A DNA stretch of 64,000 nt from Bacillus sp. KH172YL63 (lineage in GTDB: Bacteria; Bacillota; Bacilli; Bacillales; Bacillaceae_B): contig NZ_AP022842.1 of the NCBI RefSeq assembly GCF_011398925.1, positions 3,403,501 through 3,467,500 of the forward strand. Reading direction: 5' to 3'. The position numbers and the translations under genes are program-made. This document shows positions 36,211-44,740 of the stretch, piece after piece. The stretch's first letter is position 1. Every line of letters begins with the position of its first letter. The notes under the pieces were generated by a model. It searched no databases and was not told where the DNA came from. It saw only the letters and a list, made by a program, of their open reading frames with translations.

Positions 36211-37158
36211 TTGAACTATATGCGCCTCGGTCTGCTCTTATTATTGACCTTACTATTATCTGCCTGCGGAGCTGCTTCCCCGGAGAAAGATGAACAATCA
36301 AAAGATACATTACAGGTATACACCACTGTCTATCCATTGGAAGATTTCACGAAGAAAATTGGTGGAGATTATGTGGATGTTGAAAGCATCTATCCTCCAG
36401 GTGCCGATGAGCACACGTTCGAACCATCCCAGAAAGATATGATCATGATGGCCGATGGAGATGTGTTCTTTTACGTAGGCTTGGGGCTTGAAGGCTTTGT
36501 GGAAGGATCAAAATCAATCCTTGAAAACGAGGACGTCACCGTTGTGCCGACGAGCGATGGAATCGATATTCATCCTTCCGAAGAAAGTGCTGAAGAAGAC
36601 CATGAAGATGAAGATCACGGCGATGAGCATCATCATGACGTCGATCCCCACCTCTGGCTGGATCCTCTTTACGCAAAAGAGATGGCGATCAACATCGCAG
36701 ACACCCTTTCAAAAGAAATGCCTGAACATAAAGATGAATTCCAAGCGAACCTAGAGACGCTCGAAAAAGAACTTGATGCCCTGGACGCTGAATTCAGTAA
36801 GATGGCAGACAATGCACCAAAGAAAACATTCTTCGTCTCCCACTCAGCCTACAGCTATTGGGAAGCGCGGTATGGACTTCATCAGGAAGCCATTGCCGGC
36901 TTGAACACGGCAGACGAACCTTCCCAGCAGGAGCTGAAAAAAATCATCGAAAAAGGGAAAGAGGACAATATCCAGTACATCCTGTTCGAACAAAACGTCT
37001 CATCACGCCTGACGGAAGTCGTCCAAAATGAACTCGGTGCAAAAGCACTCACCCTTCACAACCTTTCTGTCCTGACAGAAGAAGACCGTGACAATGGAGA
37101 AGATTACGTTTCATTGATGAAACGGAACATCGATACATTAAAAACTGCATTGCAATAG
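36211..37158 (+). CDS. Zinc ABC transporter substrate-binding lipoprotein (ZnuA/AdcA type)
   Basis: A 315-residue cluster A-I/ZnuA-like lipoprotein: lipobox LLLSAC, then the metal-binding fold. The His-rich flexible loop DHGDEHHHDVDPHLWLDP and later SHSAYSYWEARYG (zinc ligands) indicate zinc. AAAGGAGG precedes the start (TTG at 36211). It has its own terminator and no ATPase or permease gene follows, so it must work with a transporter encoded elsewhere. The Zur box suggests induction under zinc starvation. Confidence 0.88.
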   Translation: MNYMRLGLLLLLTLLLSACGAASPEKDEQSKDTLQVYTTVYPLEDFTKKIGGDYVDVESIYPPGADEHTFEPSQKDMIMMADGDVFFYVGLGLEGFVEGSKSILENEDVTVVPTSDGIDIHPSEESAEEDHEDEDHGDEHHHDVDPHLWLDPLYAKEMAINIADTLSKEMPEHKDEFQANLETLEKELDALDAEFSKMADNAPKKTFFVSHSAYSYWEARYGLHQEAIAGLNTADEPSQQELKKIIEKGKEDNIQYILFEQNVSSRLTEVVQNELGAKALTLHNLSVLTEEDRDNGEDYVSLMKRNIDTLKTALQ

Positions 37159-37170
37159 GGGATTATGATA

Positions 37171-37198
37171 AGAGCAGCCATGACGGCTGCTCTTTTTT
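37171..37198 (+). terminator. Terminator after the zinc lipoprotein gene
   Basis: AGAGCAGCC-ATGAC-GGCTGCTCTTTTTT. Confidence 0.85.
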
Positions 37199-37259
37199 GC
37201 GTTTTCGGGGTTATGGCCCGGCGGTTGGACGGGGTGATGGAGCTTTTTGAGGGGTTTTA

Positions 37260-37371
37260 TTTTCAAAAATGGGGTGGGTATTTTCAAAAACGGGGAGGTT
37301 CTTTTCAAAAATGAAGATTTATTTTCAAAAATGAAGATTTATTTTCAAAAGCGGCTGATTTATTTTCAAAA
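37260..37371. repeat. Degenerate 20-21-bp array A, core TTTTCAAAA (6 units)
   Basis: The core starts at 37260, 37281, 37302, 37322, 37342 and 37363, giving periods of 21, 21, 20, 20 and 21 bp. Two central units share the spacer ATGAAGATTTA; others differ. The core is a near palindrome and the A/T tracts recur every two helical turns, which should give intrinsic DNA curvature. No gene lies in 37199-37645. Confidence 0.75.
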
Positions 37372-37432
37372 CGCCTTGAAGAGGCTTGACGATTGGGGGT
37401 GATTGCTCTGAATAGCGTCCCGTGTGAAAGGA

Positions 37433-37526
37433 TATTATCGACTTCTGCCTGGATATTATCGACTTCTCTACACATATTATCGACTTTACGATTATATCAT
37501 CGACTTCCCCCCATATATTATCGACT
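37433..37526. repeat. Degenerate 20-21-bp array B, core TATTATCGACT (5 units)
   Basis: The core starts at 37433, 37454, 37475, 37495 and 37516 (periods 21, 21, 20, 21). It is followed by TTC in most units; the spacers vary. It lies 60 bp from array A and about 120 bp upstream of ythA. The reverse complement AGTCGATAATA resembles array C's core GCCGATAAA. Confidence 0.75.
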
Positions 37527-37645
37527 CCCTCTCCTCGTCATTTACTATCCATCCCGCACATTCCCCGCCACAAAACCATGCATAATATTTTCCATTAAGT
37601 GGACAATAAGGAAATGTTAAAGCTTAGTAAGGGAGATATGTATGT

Positions 37646-39004
37646 ATGGAAGATCTGTTAATTGCCCGATCCATGTTTGGGATCACGATGGGGTTTCACA
37701 TCATTTTTGCCACACTTGGGGTGGGCATTCCACTGATGATATTAGTTGCAGAGATCATGTTCCAGCGGACGAATGACCTGGATTATTCTGTGATGGCGAA
37801 GAGGTGGACCAAGGCTTTCGCGGTCCTGTTGGGAGTCGGGATCCCGACAGGGACGATTGCCGGTGTCCAGCTTTCATTGTTATGGCCGGGGTTCATGGAG
37901 GTCATCGGCCGTGTGATGGCACTGCCGTTTCAAATCGAAATTTATGCGTTCTTCGTGGAAGCGTTGTTTATGTCGATTTACGTTTATGCCGCGAACCGCA
38001 TCGCTCCGTGGATGCGGATTGTGAGTCTGATCCTCGTTGCAATCGGCGGACTTGCTTCAGCTGTCCTGATTACGAATGTCCATGCGTTCGAAGGGACGCC
38101 TGCCGGTTTTGAAATTATCAACGGTGAGATTACCAATGTTGATCCGTGGAAGGCTTTCTTCAATCCAAGCTTTTTCGTCACTGCCGGGCATGTGGCTTTA
38201 TCCGCTTATGTTGCAGGCTCTTTCACGATTGCGACCGTGTCCGCTTTTAAAATGCTTCGATCATCGTTCGGGTCAAGGGTCTATCACTTTCACCGGAAAT
38301 CGCTCATGATCTGTTTATTGGTCGGCGGGGTGTTCGCCTTCTTCACGGCGATCAACGGCCATGAATCTGCCCAGATGCTCCATGAGTACCAACCAGAGAA
38401 GCTCGCCGCAGCAGAAGGTCTGTTTGAAACCCAGGACCATGCCCCTCTATCAATCGGAGGCTTTACCGATCCGATTGAACAAGAGGTGAAATGGGGAATC
38501 GAAATCCCCTGGGCACTCAGCTTCCTTGCAGGCAACAGCTTCGATACTGAAGTCGTCGGATTGAATGACTTTCCGGAAGAATACTGGCCGCCGCTGTTTG
38601 TTCATACATTATTCAACGGGATGGTGGGCATCGGATCGCTTCTCATCCTCCTTTCACTCATCGCCTATGTGTGGAACAAATTACTGAAAAAAGACCGGTT
38701 CCCAACCTGGTTGATGTGGGCATTTGTCGGAGGTGGTCCCCTGTCGATCTTGGCGATAGAATTCGGATGGATCTTCGCCTGCACCGGACGGCAGCCGTGG
38801 ACGATTTACCGGATCCTCAGCACCGAGGACTCGGTCACCACTTCAGGCAATCTGGCAACGCTATTCGGACTGTTCGTCTCGGTTTATGCGATACTCGCAG
38901 TCTCGGTTGTCCTCGTGCTCCTATATTATTTCAAACGGAATCCGCCTGAAAAAGATATCAGCAAGGCAGAACAAAAAGGGAAAGATATTCCCCTTTCCAC
39001 ATAG
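37646..39004 (+). CDS. ythA: Cytochrome bd ubiquinol/menaquinol oxidase subunit I (YthA)
   Basis: A 452-residue CydA-type subunit with about nine membrane segments that binds hemes b and d and oxidises quinol. The N-terminal His in GITMGFHIIF and the conserved region GRQPWTIYRILSTEDSVT near the C-terminus are present. The Q-loop is short, as in the cyanide-insensitive type and in B. subtilis YthA. GGGAGA lies 9 nt before the ATG. It forms an operon with ythB, 21 bp downstream. Confidence 0.88.
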   Translation: MEDLLIARSMFGITMGFHIIFATLGVGIPLMILVAEIMFQRTNDLDYSVMAKRWTKAFAVLLGVGIPTGTIAGVQLSLLWPGFMEVIGRVMALPFQIEIYAFFVEALFMSIYVYAANRIAPWMRIVSLILVAIGGLASAVLITNVHAFEGTPAGFEIINGEITNVDPWKAFFNPSFFVTAGHVALSAYVAGSFTIATVSAFKMLRSSFGSRVYHFHRKSLMICLLVGGVFAFFTAINGHESAQMLHEYQPEKLAAAEGLFETQDHAPLSIGGFTDPIEQEVKWGIEIPWALSFLAGNSFDTEVVGLNDFPEEYWPPLFVHTLFNGMVGIGSLLILLSLIAYVWNKLLKKDRFPTWLMWAFVGGGPLSILAIEFGWIFACTGRQPWTIYRILSTEDSVTTSGNLATLFGLFVSVYAILAVSVVLVLLYYFKRNPPEKDISKAEQKGKDIPLST

Positions 39005-39025
39005 AAAAGAATCGGAGGTGAAGAT

Positions 39026-40054
39026 ATGACTCAAGCTTTGATTGCGATCACAATCTTATGGGGTTTCGTGTTTATTTATGCGGTCATGGCAACGATGGAT
39101 TTCGGCGCAGGCTTCTGGTCGATGGTCTATATCAACCATGACAAAACGAAAGCTACCAATATTGCCAACCGCTATCTCTCCCCGACATGGGAAGTGACCA
39201 ATACATTCATCGTCGCCCTAGTCGTAGCCGTATACAGCATGTTTCCAGGCGCGGCATATTCTTTGGGTACTGTCCTGCTCGTCCCTGGCAGTCTGATTTT
39301 ACTGCTTCTCGCCCTGCGGAGTGCGTTCCTTGTATTCTCCCATGTGGCAGATGATTACCGGAAGCCGCTGACTTACGTGACGGGAATCACCGGTCTTTTG
39401 ATCCCGGGCCTGCTCATCAGCGTCCTTCCCATTTCACATGGTCCTTACATTGACTTTGAAAACGGGCAAACCCTTCTTCTTGGAAAATTGTTTTCGAGTC
39501 CCCATGAATATGCATTCTTTGGCTTCGCGGTTGCAAGTACATTGTTCCTGTCGTCCCTGCTGCTCGCCGATTATTCCAAGGCGTCAAAGGAGTTTGAATC
39601 CTTTAAAGTATACCGGCGTGATGCGATGATCACCGGCCCGATTTCCGTTGTCATGGCGTTTCTCATCATGTTCACGATGAAAAACGAGGCGCCTTGGATA
39701 TACGAGCGGATGATGGAAGAACAAGCACTATTATGGGTTTCACTGCTCGGTTTCCTTGCAGCAGGTGCGGCATTGTTTCTGCCGACGAATAAAGAAGGCA
39801 TGAAAGGGATGCCCCGGGTGGCGGTCATCGCTGTCACCTTTCAATATGTTCTCGCAAGCTATGTATACGGAAAAGCCCACCTGCCCTATATCATATACCC
39901 TGAAGTCACGATACAATCTGGGTTCACTGATCCCAATTCATTCAAGGCCGTTTTCATCACCTATATCGTCGGGTTCATCATCCTCTTCCCGGGCTTTGTC
40001 TACTTTTGGAGTTTATTTATGAACGACAAACGATATTTAAGGCAGAAAAGTTAG
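39026..40054 (+). CDS. ythB: Cytochrome bd oxidase subunit II (YthB)
   Basis: A 342-residue CydB-type subunit with eight to nine membrane helices; the N-terminal ATMDFGAGFWSMVY motif and WEVTNTFIVALVVAVYS are family features. It forms the quinol oxidase with YthA. GGAGGTG precedes the ATG; a compact terminator follows. No cydCD genes are nearby. Confidence 0.88.
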   Translation: MTQALIAITILWGFVFIYAVMATMDFGAGFWSMVYINHDKTKATNIANRYLSPTWEVTNTFIVALVVAVYSMFPGAAYSLGTVLLVPGSLILLLLALRSAFLVFSHVADDYRKPLTYVTGITGLLIPGLLISVLPISHGPYIDFENGQTLLLGKLFSSPHEYAFFGFAVASTLFLSSLLLADYSKASKEFESFKVYRRDAMITGPISVVMAFLIMFTMKNEAPWIYERMMEEQALLWVSLLGFLAAGAALFLPTNKEGMKGMPRVAVIAVTFQYVLASYVYGKAHLPYIIYPEVTIQSGFTDPNSFKAVFITYIVGFIILFPGFVYFWSLFMNDKRYLRQKS

Positions 40055-40079
40055 CTCCGGACTCACCGGAGCTTTTTTC
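40053..40079 (+). terminator. Terminator after ythB
   Basis: GCTCCGG-ACTCA-CCGGAGC-TTTTTT. Confidence 0.85.
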
Positions 40080-40165
40080 AATCCTTCTCAAAAGCCAAAT
40101 AGTTGATTCTCCACATCTGGCATCTTACACTTGAATTAACATACCCAATGAAAGGATGAATGCTC

Positions 40166-40888
40166 ATGGCACAATCAATTTCAGGAAAAACGGCTTATAT
40201 TACAGGAGGTGCCCGTGGGATCGGCCGGGCCACCGCACTCGAACTTGCCCGTGAAGGCGTTCACGTCGGCTTGATCGCCCGTACAGAAAGCACACTTGAA
40301 AAAGTCGCAGAAGAAGCAAAATCCCTTGGCGTCAATGCCAGTGTTGCCGTTGCGGATATTTCCAGCATGGAACAAGTCGATCAGGCCATCGTCAAACTGA
40401 ACAACGAACTCGGTCCAGCCGACATCCTCATCAATAATGCTGGGATCGGGACGTACGGATCGTTTCTCGACATTGATCCCGAGGACTGGAAACGGACCTT
40501 TGAAGTCAACGTGTTCGGCACCTACTATGTGACCCGCGCCGTCCTTCCCCAGCTGATTGAAAAGAACCGGGGAGATATCATCAACATCTCATCAAGCAGC
40601 GGACTGAAAGGCACAGCCAAAAGCACGGCATACAGCGGCTCGAAGTTTGCCGTTCAAGGCATGACAGAAGCACTCATGCAGGAAGTGCGGCAGCACAACA
40701 TACGGGTGATGACCCTGAACCCGAGCCTCGTTGCAACAGACCTCACCTTTGGGGATAAGCTGGACGAAGCGGATAAAGAGAAATACATGCAGCCGGAAGA
40801 TTTGGCAGAGCATATCGTCTCACAGCTGAAATTACATCCACGCATATTCATCAAACAGTCCCTTCAGTGGGCGACGAATCCTTTTTAA
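40166..40888 (+). CDS. SDR family oxidoreductase (3-ketoacyl-ACP reductase-like)
   Basis: A 240-residue short-chain dehydrogenase with TGGARGIGRATA (cofactor motif), NNAGIGTYG and the catalytic S...YSGSK. FabG-like in sequence but with a divergent C-terminus; an NADP(H)-dependent reductase of unknown substrate. ATG at 40166 is preferred because AAAGGA lies 9 nt upstream. Alone between two terminators. Confidence 0.8.
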   Translation: MAQSISGKTAYITGGARGIGRATALELAREGVHVGLIARTESTLEKVAEEAKSLGVNASVAVADISSMEQVDQAIVKLNNELGPADILINNAGIGTYGSFLDIDPEDWKRTFEVNVFGTYYVTRAVLPQLIEKNRGDIINISSSSGLKGTAKSTAYSGSKFAVQGMTEALMQEVRQHNIRVMTLNPSLVATDLTFGDKLDEADKEKYMQPEDLAEHIVSQLKLHPRIFIKQSLQWATNPF

Positions 40889-40929
40889 TATGAAAAAAGC
40901 TCAGAGTCAGCTCTGAGCTTTTTTCATAT
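40889..40929. terminator. Bidirectional terminator between SDR and VOC genes
   Basis: Perfect 17-bp arms ATGAAAAAAGCTCAGAG and CTCTGAGCTTTTTTCAT. Confidence 0.9.
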
Positions 40930-40940
40930 TAACCTAAACT

Positions 40941-41312
40941 TCATCTGTGTTGATCTATAAGAATCGGATTACCATCAGGATCTTCAATCGTGAAGCTTGC
41001 AGGACCTTCGCTGGACTCATCTGCTTCAGACACTATTTTTATTCCTTGTTCTTTCAGTTGCTTTTGAAGGATTCGAATATCTGTAAAAGAATCGAGATTT
41101 TCGGCATTTTGATTCCAACCAGGATTAAATGTCAGAAGGTTCTTTTCGAACATTCCTTCAAAAAGACCAATGACAGTACTTTCATTTTTCATGATCAGCC
41201 ATTTTTGGGACAGGTCGCCACCTAGTGTTTCAAATCCAAGTTTTTCATAAAATTCTTTCGACTTATTGATATTTTTCACAGTTAAACTTATAGAAAATGC
41301 ACCTAGTTTCAT
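40941..41312 (-). CDS. VOC family (glyoxalase/bleomycin-resistance fold) protein
   Basis: A 123-residue single vicinal-oxygen-chelate domain: [20 protein letters not shown] at the N-terminus and [16 protein letters not shown] at the C-terminus. The function may be a small-molecule isomerase or binding protein; the substrate is unknown. GGAGG precedes the ATG. Base composition is A/T-richer than neighbours, which suggests recent acquisition. Confidence 0.8.
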   Translation of the reverse strand: MKLGAFSISLTVKNINKSKEFYEKLGFETLGGDLSQKWLIMKNESTVIGLFEGMFEKNLLTFNPGWNQNAENLDSFTDIRILQKQLKEQGIKIVSEADESSEGPASFTIEDPDGNPILIDQHR

Positions 41313-41420
41313 ATTTCCTCCTTATTTAAACAGAATTATATGGGTATATATATCTTTTAAGTATAGTACTGAAGTTATCGAAATACAATATTATCCATTA
41401 TTCAATCAGCGTCTCTTCCA

Positions 41421-41873
41421 TTAATTTTCTCTATATTTATCTTTTAAAATATCCGTACCTACTCCACCAACTATCATTAAAATTAACGGTCCAAAATTCC
41501 AAACAAACGAATTTCCAATCAGAGTGAACTCTAAAGCAGTAAATTTAGTTATAAGAAAAAAGACTATCTTAATCAACAAGAAAGCAATACCTATTAAAAA
41601 TAAAAATTCAAACATTAATTTTAGTTTTGGATGTGTCAATTGCTTACTATCTTTGATTACTTTCTCCTTCAATTCCATATCACTCCTTAACAACTCATCG
41701 ATTGTCACATCAAAGAGATCACTTACGTTAATGATGGTTTCAATACCAGGATAATTCTGACCAGTCTCCCACTTTGAAACCGACTGACGACTGACATAAA
41801 GTTTTTCAGCTAATTCTTCTTGGGACCAGCCCCTGACCTTTCTCTCACTCTTTAATTTTTCTCCAAAAATCAT
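41421..41873 (-). CDS. XRE-family regulator with C-terminal membrane helices
   Basis: A 150-residue protein: an N-terminal helix-turn-helix of the Xre/HipB type (WSQEELAEKLYVSRQSVSKW) followed by two hydrophobic segments (residues about 90-145), so it is a membrane-anchored regulator. ATG at 41873 follows GAGGTGAT; a GTG at 41885 overlaps the ribosome site. The gene is strongly A/T-rich and sits beside the VOC gene, probably an acquired pair. Confidence 0.82.
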   Translation of the reverse strand: MIFGEKLKSERKVRGWSQEELAEKLYVSRQSVSKWETGQNYPGIETIINVSDLFDVTIDELLRSDMELKEKVIKDSKQLTHPKLKLMFEFLFLIGIAFLLIKIVFFLITKFTALEFTLIGNSFVWNFGPLILMIVGGVGTDILKDKYREN

Positions 41874-41932
41874 TTCATCAATCACCTCTTATTCACCTAT
41901 TATTTATTATCACTATTAATAAAGTAAAGATA

Positions 41933-41963
41933 CCCCTGGTTGCACGTGGACTGCAACCAGGGG
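41933..41963. repeat. Strong hairpin 1 downstream of menC
   Basis: CCCCTGGTTGCA, 7 nt, TGCAACCAGGGG: a perfect 12-bp inverted repeat upstream of the XRE gene. No long T-run follows on either strand. Confidence 0.6.
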
Positions 41964-41993
41964 TTGCCTTTTAACAATTCGGGAACGATCACT

Positions 41994-42037
41994 GAACAAA
42001 TAAGCAGGTCCTGTCCTAGGAACCTGCTTATTTGTTC
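41994..42037. terminator. Strong hairpin 2, probable menC terminator
   Basis: GAACAAATAAGCAGGT, 12 nt, ACCTGCTTATTTGTTC: a perfect 16-bp inverted repeat 26 bp past the menC stop. The T-tract is interrupted, so termination may be partial. Confidence 0.55.
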
Positions 42038-42062
42038 GATGACTATTCTCGGTAGAGGGGCA

Positions 42063-43175
42063 TTATTGGTTAAAATTTTCCCTCACTATTGTCACTTCAC
42101 TCAACCGTTTCTTATTCAACTCGACACCTATTCCAGGATCATCTAAACGTTTGGCCACACCATCCCTAACAACAATCGGAAAAGAGATAATGTCCTCTTC
42201 CCAGTACTTCGAAGAGGACGAAATATCCCCGGGAATCGAGAATCCTTCAAGAGTGGCAAGAGCCAGATTATGAGCCCGGGACACCCCAAATTCAATCATG
42301 CCCCCGCACCATACGCGGATGGAGTTCTCCCGGCACAACCTGTATATGTCCAATCCGTTCGTATAGCCGCCGACTCTTCCAAGCTTGATGTTGACTACTC
42401 CGCAGCTTCCGAGGAGGATCGCACTTTTCATGTCATGAGGGGTCACGATGCTTTCATCCAAACAAATCGGGGTTGACATCTCCCTTTGCAAAAGGGAATG
42501 CTCGACCAGATCGTCGATGCCAAGGGGCTGTTCAATCATCTCCAGATTGTATTCGTCCAATGTCTGGAGACGGGAAGTGTCTTCAAGCGTATAGGCTGAG
42601 TTGGCATCTGCCATAAGTGAGAGTGTCGGAAAATGTGCCCGCATCCCTTTTACAATTTCTATATCTGAGCCAGGTGAGATTTTCAGCTTGATCCGCTCAT
42701 ATCCTTCTTCCACCAGCTCTTCAGCCTGGGTGATCATTTCCTTAAGGGAACCGGCTCCGACAACTGCCCCTGCCAGAATGTCTGTCCGCGTACCACCTAT
42801 CAGCTTCCAGAGGGGAACGTGCTGCTGCCTGGCATATAAGTCCCACAGTGCCATTTCGAGTGCAGCCTTCGCCATCGCATTTCCGCGGACGGCTTCAAAA
42901 CGCTTCCCGATTTCTTCGGGGTGAAGAAATGGTTTGCTGTACAACAGGGGAATCAGCACATCCTTCAGCATATGATAGGACGTTTTGACCGTCTCCTCCG
43001 TGTACCAGGGGGTGGAAAAGGCGACGCCTTCACCGAGTCCGGTCATTCCTTCGGCGTCCCGCACCTCGACGATGATCCCTTCCCGTTCCGAAACGGTTTG
43101 CAGGTGAGTGACAAACGGCTTCTTTAGAGGCATGGACATGACATGGAGCGTGATTGATTTAATTCGCATCTTCAT
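42063..43175 (-). CDS. menC: o-Succinylbenzoate synthase
   Basis: A 370-residue enolase-superfamily enzyme that dehydrates SHCHC to o-succinylbenzoate in menaquinone synthesis. The K-x-K catalytic region RIKLKISPG, metal ligands in MADANSAYT, EMIEQPLGIDD and LDESIVT are all present. It overlaps the menE 3' end by 17 bp; starts at 43175 and 43169 are both possible. Confidence 0.93.
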   Translation of the reverse strand: MKMRIKSITLHVMSMPLKKPFVTHLQTVSEREGIIVEVRDAEGMTGLGEGVAFSTPWYTEETVKTSYHMLKDVLIPLLYSKPFLHPEEIGKRFEAVRGNAMAKAALEMALWDLYARQQHVPLWKLIGGTRTDILAGAVVGAGSLKEMITQAEELVEEGYERIKLKISPGSDIEIVKGMRAHFPTLSLMADANSAYTLEDTSRLQTLDEYNLEMIEQPLGIDDLVEHSLLQREMSTPICLDESIVTPHDMKSAILLGSCGVVNIKLGRVGGYTNGLDIYRLCRENSIRVWCGGMIEFGVSRAHNLALATLEGFSIPGDISSSSKYWEEDIISFPIVVRDGVAKRLDDPGIGVELNKKRLSEVTIVRENFNQ

Positions 43176-44637
43176 ACATTCCTTTTTCCCACTGCTCTTT
43201 GAGGACTCTCCTCAACAGTTTATTGGATGCATTGCGTGGAAGCTCCTCTACAAAAACGATGACTTTCGGCCGTTTATACGAGGCGAGCTTCCCCTTGCTG
43301 TATTCCATCACCTGATCCTTCGTCAACGACCCTTTCTTCACGATGAAGGCACAGGGAATGGCTCCCCATTCTTCACTCGGAATACCGACAACACCCGCTT
43401 CTTCAATTCCGGGGCAGCCTGTTAACACACTTTCAATTTCAGCCGGATACACATTTTCCCCACCTGAAATAATGAGGTCTGACCGTCTGTCCAGGACAAA
43501 TAGAAAGCCTTCTTCATCTACATAGCCGATATCACCGGTGTGGAACCAGCCATTCTCGAAGCTCCTCCGATTGGCTTCTTCCCTCGTGTAATAACCAGAT
43601 GTGACATTCGGGCCTTTCACGAGGATTTCACCTTCTTGATTTGCTTCCGTTCCGCCTTCAGACTTTATCTTCAGCTCAGATGGGAAAAGCGGCTTCCCTG
43701 CAGAACCGAGCTTAGAGATACTGTATTCAGGGGAGAGCGTCACGATTTGGGAGGCCGTCTCTGTCATGCCATACGTCTGGAAGACCGGCACTCCTTTTTC
43801 CTTACACTTCTGCAGAAGGGGCAGAGGTGCCGGACCTCCTCCGAGCAGCATGCAGCGGAAATCCGGATGATACGTTCTGTCCCCAAGGTCCATCAGGAGG
43901 CGCTGAAGCATCGTGCTAACAACAGAGATGATCGTCACCTTACCCGATTCAAGCTCCCTGTTGATCCCTTCTGCATCAAAGCTTTCAAACAGGCGGACAT
44001 TCATGCCATAGATGACGCTCCTCATCAGGATGGAATAACCGCTGATATGAAAGAGGGGCACCGAACAGAGCCATGCATCATTTTCACTTATCCCGAGATT
44101 CAAAGAAGAGCCGATGGCACTCCACCAGTGGTTCCCGTATGATTGAAGGACGCCCTTTGGTGCCCCGGTCGTACCTGATGTGTACATGACCGAGCATGCT
44201 TGGTCTAACTGAAAATGATCCTTCACCTCAAAGCTTGCAGGCGGTGTCTGAAACAACCGAGAGAAGGAGACTCCATCCACATCCCCGATGATGTTGCCTT
44301 CAAATTCATCATCATATATGACAGTCGACAAGCCCATGTCTTTTATTTGAAAAGAAATTTCCTCTGTGCTGAGCTTGTTGTTCAATAAGACGGTCGTTAA
44401 TCCGAGTTGTTGAAGGGCATGGATAACCAGTACCGACTTCAGTTTATTTTTGATCATCAGACCGATGAATGGATGTTCCGCAGATTGGGTGATCGCATGG
44501 ATCCGTTCAGCGGCAGAAATTGTTTTTTCCCAGAGGTCACGGAATGTATAGTCCACATCAGCGGTGCTGACGGCGATCCGGTCCGGGGTTAAAAATGCTC
44601 TTTGTTTTAGCCAGTTCGGCAATTGCTGTGTCGTCAT
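43159..44637 (-). CDS. menE: o-Succinylbenzoate-CoA ligase
   Basis: A 492-residue ANL-family acyl-CoA ligase that activates o-succinylbenzoate. The P-loop MYTSGTTGAPKGV, HTGDIGYVDEEGF and the C-terminal Lys (PRNASNKLLRR) are present. ATG at 44637, spaced 9 nt from GGAG, is chosen over upstream in-frame ATGs. A terminator-like hairpin separates it from menB. Confidence 0.93.
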   Translation of the reverse strand: MTTQQLPNWLKQRAFLTPDRIAVSTADVDYTFRDLWEKTISAAERIHAITQSAEHPFIGLMIKNKLKSVLVIHALQQLGLTTVLLNNKLSTEEISFQIKDMGLSTVIYDDEFEGNIIGDVDGVSFSRLFQTPPASFEVKDHFQLDQACSVMYTSGTTGAPKGVLQSYGNHWWSAIGSSLNLGISENDAWLCSVPLFHISGYSILMRSVIYGMNVRLFESFDAEGINRELESGKVTIISVVSTMLQRLLMDLGDRTYHPDFRCMLLGGGPAPLPLLQKCKEKGVPVFQTYGMTETASQIVTLSPEYSISKLGSAGKPLFPSELKIKSEGGTEANQEGEILVKGPNVTSGYYTREEANRRSFENGWFHTGDIGYVDEEGFLFVLDRRSDLIISGGENVYPAEIESVLTGCPGIEEAGVVGIPSEEWGAIPCAFIVKKGSLTKDQVMEYSKGKLASYKRPKVIVFVEELPRNASNKLLRRVLKEQWEKGMYEDAN

Positions 44638-44694
44638 CCTGTCATTCTCCATTCCTCTCTTGTATATGTACACTTCTGTGCATGGCCGTTCATT

Positions 44695-44736
44695 TAAAAA
44701 AGCCCGATGAATCCTTTCAGATCCATCAGGCAGCTT
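44695..44736 (-). terminator. Terminator between menB and menE
   Basis: On the minus strand GCCTGATGGAT...ATTCATCGGGC followed by TTTTTT, just past menB. It may lower menE-menC expression relative to menFDHB. Confidence 0.75.
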
Positions 44737-44740
44737 TCAA

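Noticed and set aside
37260..37526. CRISPR-like appearance of the phased arrays
   Set aside because: The unit is only 20-21 bp with a 9-12-bp core; there are no 30-40-bp spacers, no leader and no cas genes.
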